This document shows, piece by piece, positions 28,292-35,958 of a DNA stretch of 38,801 nucleotides (position 1 is the stretch's first letter; the number at the start of each line of letters is the position of its first letter). Origin of the DNA: Synechococcus sp. UW140 (GTDB taxonomy: Bacteria; Cyanobacteriota; Cyanobacteriia; PCC-6307; Cyanobiaceae); NCBI GenBank assembly GCA_945877115.1, contig CAMCQR010000015.1:1-38801 (forward strand), written 5' to 3'. A program made the position numbers and the translations under genes. Below the pieces are notes generated by a model that saw nothing but the letters and a program-made list of their open reading frames with translations, made no database searches and was not told the DNA's origin.

Positions 28292-29488
28292 TTGAGCCAT
28301 AACCGCAGGCGCCGCCATCGCCTCCAGCCGTTGCTGATCGCCCCATGGGTTCTGGCGGTCTTGGCGATGGCGCCAGAGCTGGTCAGCGCCGCTGCGGCGC
28401 CGGCTGGGGTCAAGACAGGTGCGGCAAAAGCCGGTGGGGTGAGGACCGTTTTTACCGGTGATGTGATCAACGGCAAGAAAGTGGTGAGTTCACTCAACAT
28501 CGATGACCTGGAGGCCGGCCGCAAACACCTGCTGTATTTCCAGGGTGTGCAGATGGCCACAGGTCAGTATTGGTATGTCTCGGTGATCGTGGCTAAGGGG
28601 ATCCGTCCCGGCAAGCGTTTCACCCTGACCAGTGGGGTCCATGGCGATGAGATGAGTTCGGTTCACACCGTCCAGACGATCATGGGGCGCCTCAAGCCGG
28701 CCGAAATGACAGGCACCGTGATGGCGGTTCTCGACATTGCCCGCCCGGCGGTGGAGAGCATGCAGCGGCGCTGGCCGAGCATGGGCCGGGGCCTGGAGTT
28801 GACCGACATGAACCGCGAGTGGCCGGGCAACGAACAGGGCCTCGGTGCCGCCAGGCGCCAGGCCGGTCTGGTGTTCAATCGACTGCTCAGGCCCAATACC
28901 GATTTGGCCATTGATTTCCATACGGGCACAACGGGCATCGACGCTGCCGCCTTTCACATCGGCGACATGGGCATCCCGGAGGTCAAGACCATGATGATGC
29001 TCTATCCCGTGCCGCTGATCTGGGACAATCCGGTCTATCCCAGTGTTCTGCACAATGCTTTCATCAAAGCTGGCATTCCCTGTTTCACCCCTGAGATTGG
29101 TCCAGCGCGGCGGCTGGATCTGGACATGATTCCCCTGTTCGTAGATGGAACACTGAATGTCTTCAAGCACTACGGCGTGATTCCTGGCCCCATTGGGCGC
29201 ACCGCCGTTGACGCCAATGTATTGATCGGTAAGAATGTTTATACCGTGGTGAGTAGCCAGGGAGGTTTCATCGAATGGCTGGTCAAGATCACCGATAACG
29301 TAAGCGCCGGACAAAAGCTGGCCATTCAGCGCAATGCCTTCGGTGAGGTGCTGGCTGAATACACCAGTCCTGTCCAGGGCCGAATCTCTGCCCTGCGCAG
29401 CGACGCCACATCGGAGCCCGGTAATGTGCTGGTGTTCATTTTATCCACCTCAGCCCCAGCTTCCGGCGCAGTTACCTATGGGGAATAG
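28292..29488 (+). CDS. Secreted succinylglutamate desuccinylase/aspartoacylase-family zinc hydrolase
   Basis: The 398-residue protein has a classical signal peptide: a basic start (NRRRRHR), a hydrophobic core (about 13-27) and a likely cleavage site after VSAAA. The zinc-binding M14-like fold shows His117 and Glu120 in SGVHGDEMSS and His210 in AIDFHTGT; substrate residues lie in DMNREWPG. The C-terminal beta domain (QGGFIEWLVKITDNVSAGQ) is typical of the AstE/AspA branch. The start is TTG without a clear Shine-Dalgarno, chosen because it gives a complete signal peptide. The exported location means the substrate is probably an acylated amino acid or peptide outside the cytoplasm; it is not known. 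Confidence 0.85.
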   Translation: MSHNRRRRHRLQPLLIAPWVLAVLAMAPELVSAAAAPAGVKTGAAKAGGVRTVFTGDVINGKKVVSSLNIDDLEAGRKHLLYFQGVQMATGQYWYVSVIVAKGIRPGKRFTLTSGVHGDEMSSVHTVQTIMGRLKPAEMTGTVMAVLDIARPAVESMQRRWPSMGRGLELTDMNREWPGNEQGLGAARRQAGLVFNRLLRPNTDLAIDFHTGTTGIDAAAFHIGDMGIPEVKTMMMLYPVPLIWDNPVYPSVLHNAFIKAGIPCFTPEIGPARRLDLDMIPLFVDGTLNVFKHYGVIPGPIGRTAVDANVLIGKNVYTVVSSQGGFIEWLVKITDNVSAGQKLAIQRNAFGEVLAEYTSPVQGRISALRSDATSEPGNVLVFILSTSAPASGAVTYGE

Positions 29489-29673
29489 GGGGTAAATTCA
29501 ACCTCTGCCGCACTTGCATTGGCCCCCTTTCCAATGGGAACATTTGACGAGTGTTGCGTCTAGAAAAGAAAAAGGGCTGCAAAAAAAGCAAGCTGCGCCA
29601 GAACTGGACATCGCCGGAGGAGATCATGACCGCTTCGTTTCAGTTGGAGGCCGATGGAACCACGTCGTTGACC

Positions 29674-30390
29674 TCAGCAACTGTGCGGCAACCCATTCAG
29701 GGCTTCAGCCGATCCCATCACCACCAGCAACTCGCCCGCCTTGAGCACATGGGAGGCCGGCGGGTTAACGGTCAGCTGGTTCTCCGGGCCTACGGCCAGC
29801 ACGGTGACGCCGTGGCTCTTGCGCAGGTTCAGGTCCCGCAGCGATCGGTCCACGAAGGCCGGCGGCACCCGGATTTCCTCGATGCTGTTGCGATCATCAA
29901 GCCGCAGCCGTTCCAGCAGGTTCGGACGCACCAGCTCCAGCCCAAGGCGATGGCCCTGCATTTTGGAGGGATAGACCACCCGATCGGCTCCCACCCGCTG
30001 CAGCATCTTCAGGTGCAGATCACTGGTGGCCCGGGCAATCACCTGCTTCACCTTGGTGCCATCGCTGTGCTTGACGATCAGGGTGGCGGTGATGCTCGCT
30101 TCGATCGGTTCAGAGATAGCGACCACCACCGTGTCGACTTCCAGGGCCCCGGCCTCGCGCAGGGCCTCCTCATCGGTGCAGTCCACCACCCTGGCCTCGA
30201 TCGCCGGATCAATCATGCTCACGGCGTCAATGGCGCGCTGGTTGGCATCGATGGCCAACACCGAGGCGCCGTTCTGGGTCAGTTCATCGCAGACTGCCGA
30301 TCCGAACCGTCCCACCCCGATCACCGCAAAGGTGCCTTGGACCTCCGCTGCCTTTGGCCCCCAGGGCCGCCAGGTGTTGCTTGCTGACAT
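29674..30390 (-). CDS. trkA: Potassium uptake regulatory subunit, TrkA/KtrA family
   Basis: This is the cytoplasmic gating ring of the KtrB channel. The 238 residues have an N-terminal RCK domain with the Rossmann motif VIGVGRFGSAV (about 23-33) and a C-terminal TrkA-C domain (SIEEIRVPPAFVDRSLRDL to AGELLVVMGS). It follows ktrB after 11 bases and is the last gene of the long minus-strand run starting at gcvT. The first 18 residues, before the Rossmann fold, are variable. KtrA is an alternative name for the same role. Confidence 0.93.
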   Translation of the reverse strand: MSASNTWRPWGPKAAEVQGTFAVIGVGRFGSAVCDELTQNGASVLAIDANQRAIDAVSMIDPAIEARVVDCTDEEALREAGALEVDTVVVAISEPIEASITATLIVKHSDGTKVKQVIARATSDLHLKMLQRVGADRVVYPSKMQGHRLGLELVRPNLLERLRLDDRNSIEEIRVPPAFVDRSLRDLNLRKSHGVTVLAVGPENQLTVNPPASHVLKAGELLVVMGSAEALNGLPHSC

Positions 30391-30401
30391 CGGTTCAGGT
30401 T

Positions 30402-31820
30402 TCAGAGGAAGAGGTCGGCGCGGGGGTAGCCGACCCTGGACTGGGGCCGGCTGCCGTAGAGAGCTGAGAGCAACAGCATGATGCCAACCCTGCCCACGAA
30501 CATGCCCAGTATCAGCACCAACTGGCCCCAGCGGTTCAAGTTGGCGGTTACCCCGACATCGAGTCCGACGGTGCAGAAGGCCGACATGCAGGTGAATAGC
30601 TTCTCAAGGAAGCTGAAGGACTGGCCGCTCGGTGCCCCACCGGCCGTGGGGCCGATCCCGAGCAGCAGGGTCATCAGGACCACGAACAGTCCGGAGGCCA
30701 GGGTCACGCCCACGGCCTTGAGCACGATGTCGCCGGCAAGCTCGCGCTTATGGATGATCACCGACTTGCGGCCCTCCAGGGTGGAGCGGGTGGCCCCCAT
30801 CAGCACGGCAAAGGTGGTGGTCTTGATCCCACCCCCGGTGCCGCCGGGGCTGGCACCGATGAACATCAGCACAATCATCAGCAGCAGGCCCGCATCCGAC
30901 AGCGTCTCGATTGAGAGCGGCACCGTGTTGAAGCCGGCGGTGCGGGTGGTGATCGACTGAAACAGCGTCACCTGCAGTTTTTCCCAGAGGCTGAGGGAAT
31001 GCACGACCCCATCGGGCGCGAACCTTTCGGTGAAAAGCAAGCCCAGGGCCCCCAGCACAATTAATAGCAAAGTGCTGCGCAGCACCAGGCGTGTGTGCAG
31101 ACTGAGTTGACGCAGCGGTTGGCGGGCGGAGCGTTTGCGAAAGAGCTGCCAGAGTTCGTTGGTGACGCGCCAACCGATGCCGCCACTGACGATCAGGGCG
31201 CCAATGACGCCGTTGACGACGGGATTGGCCTTGTAGCCCACCAGGTTGTCACTCCAGAGACCGAAGCCGGCGTTGTTGTAGGCGCTGATGCAGTGAAACA
31301 TCGCCGCCCAAAGTCTTTCGCCGTGGTTGCTGATGTCGGTGAACCCGAAGGTGTAGAGGATCAGGGTGCCCGCCCCCATGAAGCAAGCGGCGGCGACCAG
31401 GATCTGGTTGAAGGTGGGACCGATGCCGCCGACGCCGAACTCATCGAGGGCCCGGCCCTTGTCGAGGCGCAGACGCAAACCGGAGCGACCCTGCACGAAA
31501 CCCTGCAAAAAGGTGGTGATCGCCATCAGGCCGAGGCCGCCGGTGATGATCAAACCGGCCAGGGTCACCTGCCCGAAGAAGGTGAGGTCTTTGCCCACGT
31601 CGATGATGGAAAGCCCCGTTACGGTCAGGGCCGAGGTCACCGTGAACAGGGCTTGCCAGAGCCCCACGTCGTCGGTGGAACAGAGGGGTGAGGCCAGCAG
31701 CAGGGTGCCGGTGGCAATCAGCAGGGCACCGGTGATCACCGTGAACTGCGGCACCGAGAGGCGATGGCGCCAGCGCTGCAGGCGTCCCCCCAGGGCTTCA
31801 AGCGATCTCGATGGAATCAA
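30402..31820 (-). CDS. ktrB: Potassium/sodium symporter subunit KtrB (TrkH family)
   Basis: The 472-residue membrane protein has four membrane-pore-membrane units. The four selectivity-filter loops are visible as SALTVTGL (about 63-70), SAYNNAGFG, TTRTAGFN and SAFCTVGLD, each with the conserved glycine. It mediates Na+-dependent K+ uptake with the TrkA/KtrA subunit encoded next, an early response to hyperosmotic stress in cyanobacteria. The start is TTG at 31820, the first possible start after an in-frame TGA. It lies 30 bases after the SDR gene on the same strand. Confidence 0.93.
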   Translation of the reverse strand: MIPSRSLEALGGRLQRWRHRLSVPQFTVITGALLIATGTLLLASPLCSTDDVGLWQALFTVTSALTVTGLSIIDVGKDLTFFGQVTLAGLIITGGLGLMAITTFLQGFVQGRSGLRLRLDKGRALDEFGVGGIGPTFNQILVAAACFMGAGTLILYTFGFTDISNHGERLWAAMFHCISAYNNAGFGLWSDNLVGYKANPVVNGVIGALIVSGGIGWRVTNELWQLFRKRSARQPLRQLSLHTRLVLRSTLLLIVLGALGLLFTERFAPDGVVHSLSLWEKLQVTLFQSITTRTAGFNTVPLSIETLSDAGLLLMIVLMFIGASPGGTGGGIKTTTFAVLMGATRSTLEGRKSVIIHKRELAGDIVLKAVGVTLASGLFVVLMTLLLGIGPTAGGAPSGQSFSFLEKLFTCMSAFCTVGLDVGVTANLNRWGQLVLILGMFVGRVGIMLLLSALYGSRPQSRVGYPRADLFL

Positions 31821-31850
31821 TTTGGGGCCGTTGGTTCACGGGAAATGACT

Positions 31851-32588
31851 TCAGATCAAATAACCACCAGACACCTTAATATTGGTGCCGGTGATGTAGC
31901 TGCTCTCCGGATCCACCAGGAACAGCACCGCCCTGGCGATTTCGGCCTCGCTGCCGTAGCGGCCGGCGGGAATGCGCTCCAGGGGTGGTTTGCGCTCGGA
32001 GTTGTCGAGGGTGCCGGGGGAAACGCCGTTGACGGTGATGCCGTGGGGGGCCTCGGTGACGGCCAGGGTGCGGGTAAGCATCAGCACCCCGGTTTTGCCG
32101 ATCTTGTAGGACGTGAGGGCCGGCACCGAGGTCTGACTGTCCGCATCCACATCAATCAGGCTGACGATGCGGCCGAAGCCCTGCTGGCGCATCAGCGGCA
32201 GCACTGCCCGACAGGCGTGATAGGTGATGTGCAGGGTTTGCTCCACCCCCGCGTGCCATTCGGCCACGCTGAGGTCGTGGAGGCGTTTCCAGACGATGCC
32301 GCAGGCGTTGTTGACCAGGATGTCCAGACGGCCGAAGTCCGTCGCCGCCTGGCTGAAGGCCGCCTCCGTGGCCTCGGCATCGCCCAGGTCGGCCTGCACC
32401 ATCGCGGCTCTGCGGCCCACGGAGGTGATGTCTTGGACCACCTGCCGGGCTTCGTCCTGGCTGTGGTGGTAATGCACCAGCACATCGGCACCGGCGGCGG
32501 CTAGGGCCAAGGCAATGGAGCGACCGGTGCGGCGCCCGGCTCCGGTGACCAGGGCGACTCGCCCCAGCAGGGGTTGTTCGCAGGTCAT
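31851..32588 (-). CDS. SDR oxidoreductase, pteridine-reductase-like (PTR1/FolM type)
   Basis: This is a 245-residue short-chain dehydrogenase. The cofactor loop is TGAGRRTG (15-22), the TGxxxRxG variant that pteridine reductases have instead of the usual TGxxxGxG, and it favours NADPH. NNA is at 93-95. The active site has Tyr161 and Lys165. In place of the usual catalytic Ser the sequence reads SLIDVDA (143-149), resembling the PTR1 pattern in which an Asp takes that role. Its ATG overlaps the stop of the DHPS-like gene (ATGA), so the two proteins are probably made together. A pterin substrate is therefore likely, but which one is inference. Confidence 0.8.
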   Translation of the reverse strand: MTCEQPLLGRVALVTGAGRRTGRSIALALAAAGADVLVHYHHSQDEARQVVQDITSVGRRAAMVQADLGDAEATEAAFSQAATDFGRLDILVNNACGIVWKRLHDLSVAEWHAGVEQTLHITYHACRAVLPLMRQQGFGRIVSLIDVDADSQTSVPALTSYKIGKTGVLMLTRTLAVTEAPHGITVNGVSPGTLDNSERKPPLERIPAGRYGSEAEIARAVLFLVDPESSYITGTNIKVSGGYLI

Positions 32589-33364
32589 CGGGTTTCGATC
32601 GTTTCGGCTTGGCGCAGTTGGTTGATCAGGTCCGGATGGTGAGTTCGGATGATATCGGGGCCGGCATAGAGCACGTTGGAGGCGAACAGGATGCGGGCCA
32701 GCCGCTCGGGTTTGCGGGCCGCATAGAGAAGAATCGGGCAGCCCAGCACCCGCAGCCGATCCAGGTTCCAGAGCACGCCGTTCTGCAGCTGCACCTTGGC
32801 GTAGTCATCGGTGGAAGGGTGAATGATGCCCAGGTTGGGGTCGATGATCACCTGCTCGACTCCGGCGGCCCGGGCCTGCTCAACCCGGGGACCGAGGTGA
32901 TCCAAGAGTCCCTGCAACCGGTAGGGCACCGGATCGGCCTCGCGCATGCGGTAAGCGTCGCCGTAGGGCATGTAGGTGAGCATCAAGCTGGCATCGGCCC
33001 GGGCCACCGCCTCCAGGGCCTCCGCTGAAACGCTGCCGCCGGTGAAGTTGATGTCGGTGGCGCCTTCCTGCAGGGCGAAGCGCACCGTGTCCGAACTCCA
33101 GGTGTCCACCGACACCCGATAGCCCTCGGCCCGCAGGCGCCGCAGGGGGCCCACCAGGCGCCGTTGTTCTTCAGCGTCGTCGATCATCGCTGCGGTGGGG
33201 GTGATCGAGCGGGCCCCAAGATCGAGGATGGTGCAGCCTTCTTGGCTCAGCCAGGCGGCCCGCTCCAGCAGTTGGGCTTCGGAGCCCACCACCGAGTCGC
33301 TGACCATCGACTCCGGTGACAGGTTGATCACACCAAGAAGGGTGGCGGAGCTCTGGGGGGACAT
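32585..33364 (-). CDS. Dihydropteroate-synthase-like protein with altered p-aminobenzoate loop
   Basis: The 259-residue TIM-barrel protein is of the pterin-binding (DHPS) family. Equivalents of the pterin- and phosphate-handling residues are kept: Asn14 (GVINLSPES, usual GILNVTPDS), Asp48, Asp87 (VSVDT), Asn106 (DINFTGG), Asp175 (IIDPNLG), Lys218 (ARK, usual SRK), Arg240 and His242 (IIRTH). The loop that normally reads ESTRPG and touches p-aminobenzoate is RSITPT (52-57), without its arginine. The usual GFGK after DP is LGIIH. It may not be the housekeeping FolP. It sits between gpgS (48-base gap) and the pteridine-reductase-like gene (four-base overlap). Confidence 0.82.
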   Translation of the reverse strand: MSPQSSATLLGVINLSPESMVSDSVVGSEAQLLERAAWLSQEGCTILDLGARSITPTAAMIDDAEEQRRLVGPLRRLRAEGYRVSVDTWSSDTVRFALQEGATDINFTGGSVSAEALEAVARADASLMLTYMPYGDAYRMREADPVPYRLQGLLDHLGPRVEQARAAGVEQVIIDPNLGIIHPSTDDYAKVQLQNGVLWNLDRLRVLGCPILLYAARKPERLARILFASNVLYAGPDIIRTHHPDLINQLRQAETIETR

Positions 33365-33412
33365 GGTGGTTGGGGTCGGGAGGGTGGGGAGGCGGATCAG
33401 GACGCCATGGGG

Positions 33413-34630
33413 TCAAGCGGTGCGGTCTTCGTTCACCGCCCTTTGCAGCCGTTCGAGGGCGTCGGGTTGGAGGCGGAGCACCTCATCCCAGGTGGGGGTC
33501 AGGGGATGGTGGCTGTTTTCCTGGACGAAGCGCTGACCCGCCTCGAACAGGCTGCTGGTGAAACAATCGACAGCCAGAGATTCGGCGCCCCGGTCGATTC
33601 TGAGTCCATTGATGGCGGCATCGGCAGCGTAGGAGTCCAGCAGGTCCAGCACGATCCGCTGGTAGGCACTCACGACCGTACGCACCAGTCCCAGGTCGAG
33701 CACCTGGCCCTGGGACGCCAGGCCGTTGAACAGGCTGAAGGCGATATCGCGGCCCATGCGGGCCAGGCCCCGGTCCGCCGCCCCCGTTTGCAGGGGCTGG
33801 TGTTTGTGGTCGTAGCGCTCGGCGATGGCCACCTGGCAGAGCTGGCGGGTGGAATGGTCCCGGAACACCTCGGTGAGAATGCCGATCTCCAGGCCCCAGT
33901 CCGAGGGCAGGTGCAGCCGGTGGGCTGCACCCATCGTCAGGGCGCATTCGCCGGCGAGGGGGTAGCGGAAGCTGTTGAGGAAATCCAGGTAGCGACTGGG
34001 GGGCAGGCAGCGCATCAGGGCCCGCAGCAGGGGTGTCACAAACAGCCGGCTGACCCTTCCATACAGCAAGCCTGCCTCGCTGATGCGGGGGTAATAGGCC
34101 TTGGCAAACACGAAGTTGGCCGTGGGGTGGACCACCGGATAGACGAGCCGCGCCAGGCTGCGGGGTTCAAAGGTCAACACATCGCAATCGTGTAGGGCCA
34201 CCACCTGGCCGACGCCGGTGGCCTGGGCCAGCCCCAGACACAGCCAGATGTTGTGGCCCTTGCCCCGGTCGGCGGGGGCCAGCCGCTGGGCGGCAAGGTC
34301 GGCCACCAGGGACTGGACGCGGGGGCCGTCATTCCAGATCACATGGTGGGGCTGGGATAACCGGCTGAAGTAGCGAAGGGCTTGGCGGTAGCCCTCGTCA
34401 TCGGCCTGATCCAGGCCGATGACGATCTCGGCCAGCCAGGGCAATTCCGCCAGGCCCCGCACGATCGGATCGAGGGCGGGGCCCTGCAGTTCGGAATACA
34501 GGCAGGGCAGCACCAGGGTGATCGGCCGCTCGCTGGCGTAGCGCGCTACCTCGGCCATCAGATCAGCGGCCGGACGGTGTCCCAGCTCATGCAGCGAGGT
34601 GACGATGCCGTTTTGGAAGAAATCGCTCAT
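33413..34630 (-). CDS. gpgS: Glucosyl-3-phosphoglycerate synthase
   Basis: This enzyme transfers glucose from a nucleotide sugar to 3-phosphoglycerate, the first step to the compatible solute glucosylglycerate. It has 405 residues, GT81-type GT-A fold: LVLPCLYSEL in the first strand (39-48), GKGHNIWLCLG (123-133), the metal-binding DCD (148-150) in ALHDCDVL, and the later PLAGECALTM and WGLEIGILTEVF blocks. Its ATG overlaps the stop of the phosphatase gene by four bases, matching the two-step pathway. In marine picocyanobacteria glucosylglycerate accumulates under salt stress and nitrogen limitation. Confidence 0.92.
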   Translation of the reverse strand: MSDFFQNGIVTSLHELGHRPAADLMAEVARYASERPITLVLPCLYSELQGPALDPIVRGLAELPWLAEIVIGLDQADDEGYRQALRYFSRLSQPHHVIWNDGPRVQSLVADLAAQRLAPADRGKGHNIWLCLGLAQATGVGQVVALHDCDVLTFEPRSLARLVYPVVHPTANFVFAKAYYPRISEAGLLYGRVSRLFVTPLLRALMRCLPPSRYLDFLNSFRYPLAGECALTMGAAHRLHLPSDWGLEIGILTEVFRDHSTRQLCQVAIAERYDHKHQPLQTGAADRGLARMGRDIAFSLFNGLASQGQVLDLGLVRTVVSAYQRIVLDLLDSYAADAAINGLRIDRGAESLAVDCFTSSLFEAGQRFVQENSHHPLTPTWDEVLRLQPDALERLQRAVNEDRTA

Positions 34631-35511
34631 GCCGAGGCCCTTGGCTGGCCTGCCCCCAGGGCCGCCTCGACGGCCGCCAGCCAGGGTCCCGGTCCGCCCG
34701 CCTGCACCACGGTGCAGGGTCGGGTCAGGGGCAGCGGCGGCCGCTGCCCGGAGCTGAAGACCAGGGAGATGTCGGCGGCTTCCAGCAGGCCCCGGTCGTT
34801 GTCACTGTCGCCGCAGGCGAGCATTCCCCCGTGGGCGGCAGGCCCCGCCAACCAGCGCCGCACCTGGGCCAGGGCCGTCGCCTTATCGCAGGGGGGGCCG
34901 ACATGGACGAATTGCCCCCCCGACACCGCCCTCAGCCCATGGGGCTCCAGGGCCTGGCGCAGGCCGGCCAGCTTTTCGTTGCTGTCGTCCCAGAGCAGGG
35001 GGAGGGAGGTCAGGCGCCGCATCGCCAGGGCGGCCAGCCTGGGATCGAGGCCGGTGAGGGTCCTGATGTAGTCCAGGGACAGCTCGTCGAACCGGCGGAA
35101 GCGGAATCCCCCCGAGTCCCTCAGCTCCGTGAGGATGCCGTCCAGCCTGGTGAGGTCTCCGTGGGCCGCGATGGCGCCATAGGCCCCTTGCACTTGCAGC
35201 GGCACCGCAGCGCCCTGGGCTAGCCCCTGGGCCAAGGGCCCCTGTCCCAGGGGCCAGCCGAGGCCGCCGCCGTTTTCAAAAATGAAGGGCTGGGGGGGCA
35301 GGCCGGCCTGCCTCTGCAGGTCCTCCATTTCGGCGAAGGTCTTGCTGGAGGCCAGCACGGTGGTCAATCCCCTCTGGCCCAAGCGGCGCAGGGCCTCGCC
35401 GGCTGCTGGAATGTGGGAGGGGTTCTCGATCAGGGTATGGTCCAGATCGGTGACAACCAGTTGAATCAGGGCCCCGGGCTCGCCAGCGTTTGACCCGTGA
35501 GTGTCAGTCAC
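34627..35511 (-). CDS. gpgP: Glucosyl-3-phosphoglycerate phosphatase (MPGP-type HAD)
   Basis: This HAD-superfamily phosphatase removes the phosphate from glucosyl-3-phosphoglycerate to give glucosylglycerate. The 294 residues show motif I VVTDLDHTLIE (nucleophile Asp22, Asp24), motif II in LASSKT, the C2B cap with FIFENGGGL, and motif IV ACGDSDNDRGLLEAAD. The start is GTG at 35511, overlapping the folB stop by eight bases. It is followed by gpgS with a four-base overlap. Mannosyl-3-phosphoglycerate phosphatases look the same; the adjacent synthase decides the glucosyl call. Confidence 0.88.
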   Translation of the reverse strand: MTDTHGSNAGEPGALIQLVVTDLDHTLIENPSHIPAAGEALRRLGQRGLTTVLASSKTFAEMEDLQRQAGLPPQPFIFENGGGLGWPLGQGPLAQGLAQGAAVPLQVQGAYGAIAAHGDLTRLDGILTELRDSGGFRFRRFDELSLDYIRTLTGLDPRLAALAMRRLTSLPLLWDDSNEKLAGLRQALEPHGLRAVSGGQFVHVGPPCDKATALAQVRRWLAGPAAHGGMLACGDSDNDRGLLEAADISLVFSSGQRPPLPLTRPCTVVQAGGPGPWLAAVEAALGAGQPRASA

Positions 35512-35902
35512 CGCTGCCCTTGCTCCGGGTCATGGCGATGGTGATCTGGCCGCCGAAACCAGGAATCGGCGGTGACAGCTTGACCAGCTCGGAGTGGATG
35601 CGGCGGACCTGGGCAAAGGCCAGCACCCGCTCCAGGATGGCGGTGTTGAGCCGCTCCAGGGTCTTGAAGCGGGCAGCGTCCATGACGGCCATCACCGCCG
35701 CCACCACTTCGGCGTAATTGAGGGTGTTTTCCAGCTGGTCGTTGGCGCCGGTGGTGGCCAGGTCCAGCCAGAGGGTGAGATTCACCTCAAACCATTGGCC
35801 CAGGACCTGTTCTTCGGCAAAGAACCCCGTGTAGCCGTAATGGCGAATGCCCGAAATACGGATCGAATCGAGCCCTGCGGCGCCGTTTCCTGAACCCTCC
35901 AT
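35504..35902 (-). CDS. folB: Dihydroneopterin aldolase
   Basis: This enzyme cleaves 7,8-dihydroneopterin to 6-hydroxymethyl-dihydropterin in folate synthesis. It has 132 residues, tunnelling fold: IRISGIRHYGYTGFFAEEQ (with Tyr and the conserved Glu), FEVNLTLWLDL, DQLENTLNYAEV, the FKTLERLNTAI helix and the C-terminal Lys in ELVKLSPPIPG. ATG 35902 gives a slightly long N terminus. It lies 56 bases after gcvT and overlaps gpgP, which makes it the first of three pterin-type genes in this run. Confidence 0.9.
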   Translation of the reverse strand: MEGSGNGAAGLDSIRISGIRHYGYTGFFAEEQVLGQWFEVNLTLWLDLATTGANDQLENTLNYAEVVAAVMAVMDAARFKTLERLNTAILERVLAFAQVRRIHSELVKLSPPIPGFGGQITIAMTRSKGSGD

Positions 35903-35958
35903 AGCCGTTGACCGCCCGCGCCGGAGTGCTTTTAGTAGGTGTCATGCTACTTGGCGGC

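Noticed and set aside
28490-29314. 274-codon minus-strand frame opposite the secreted hydrolase gene
   Set aside because: It is the antisense shadow of a well-supported gene with a signal peptide and zinc ligands.
29551-30387. 278-codon plus-strand frame opposite trkA
   Set aside because: It is the antisense shadow of trkA; the His/Gln-rich composition is typical of such frames.
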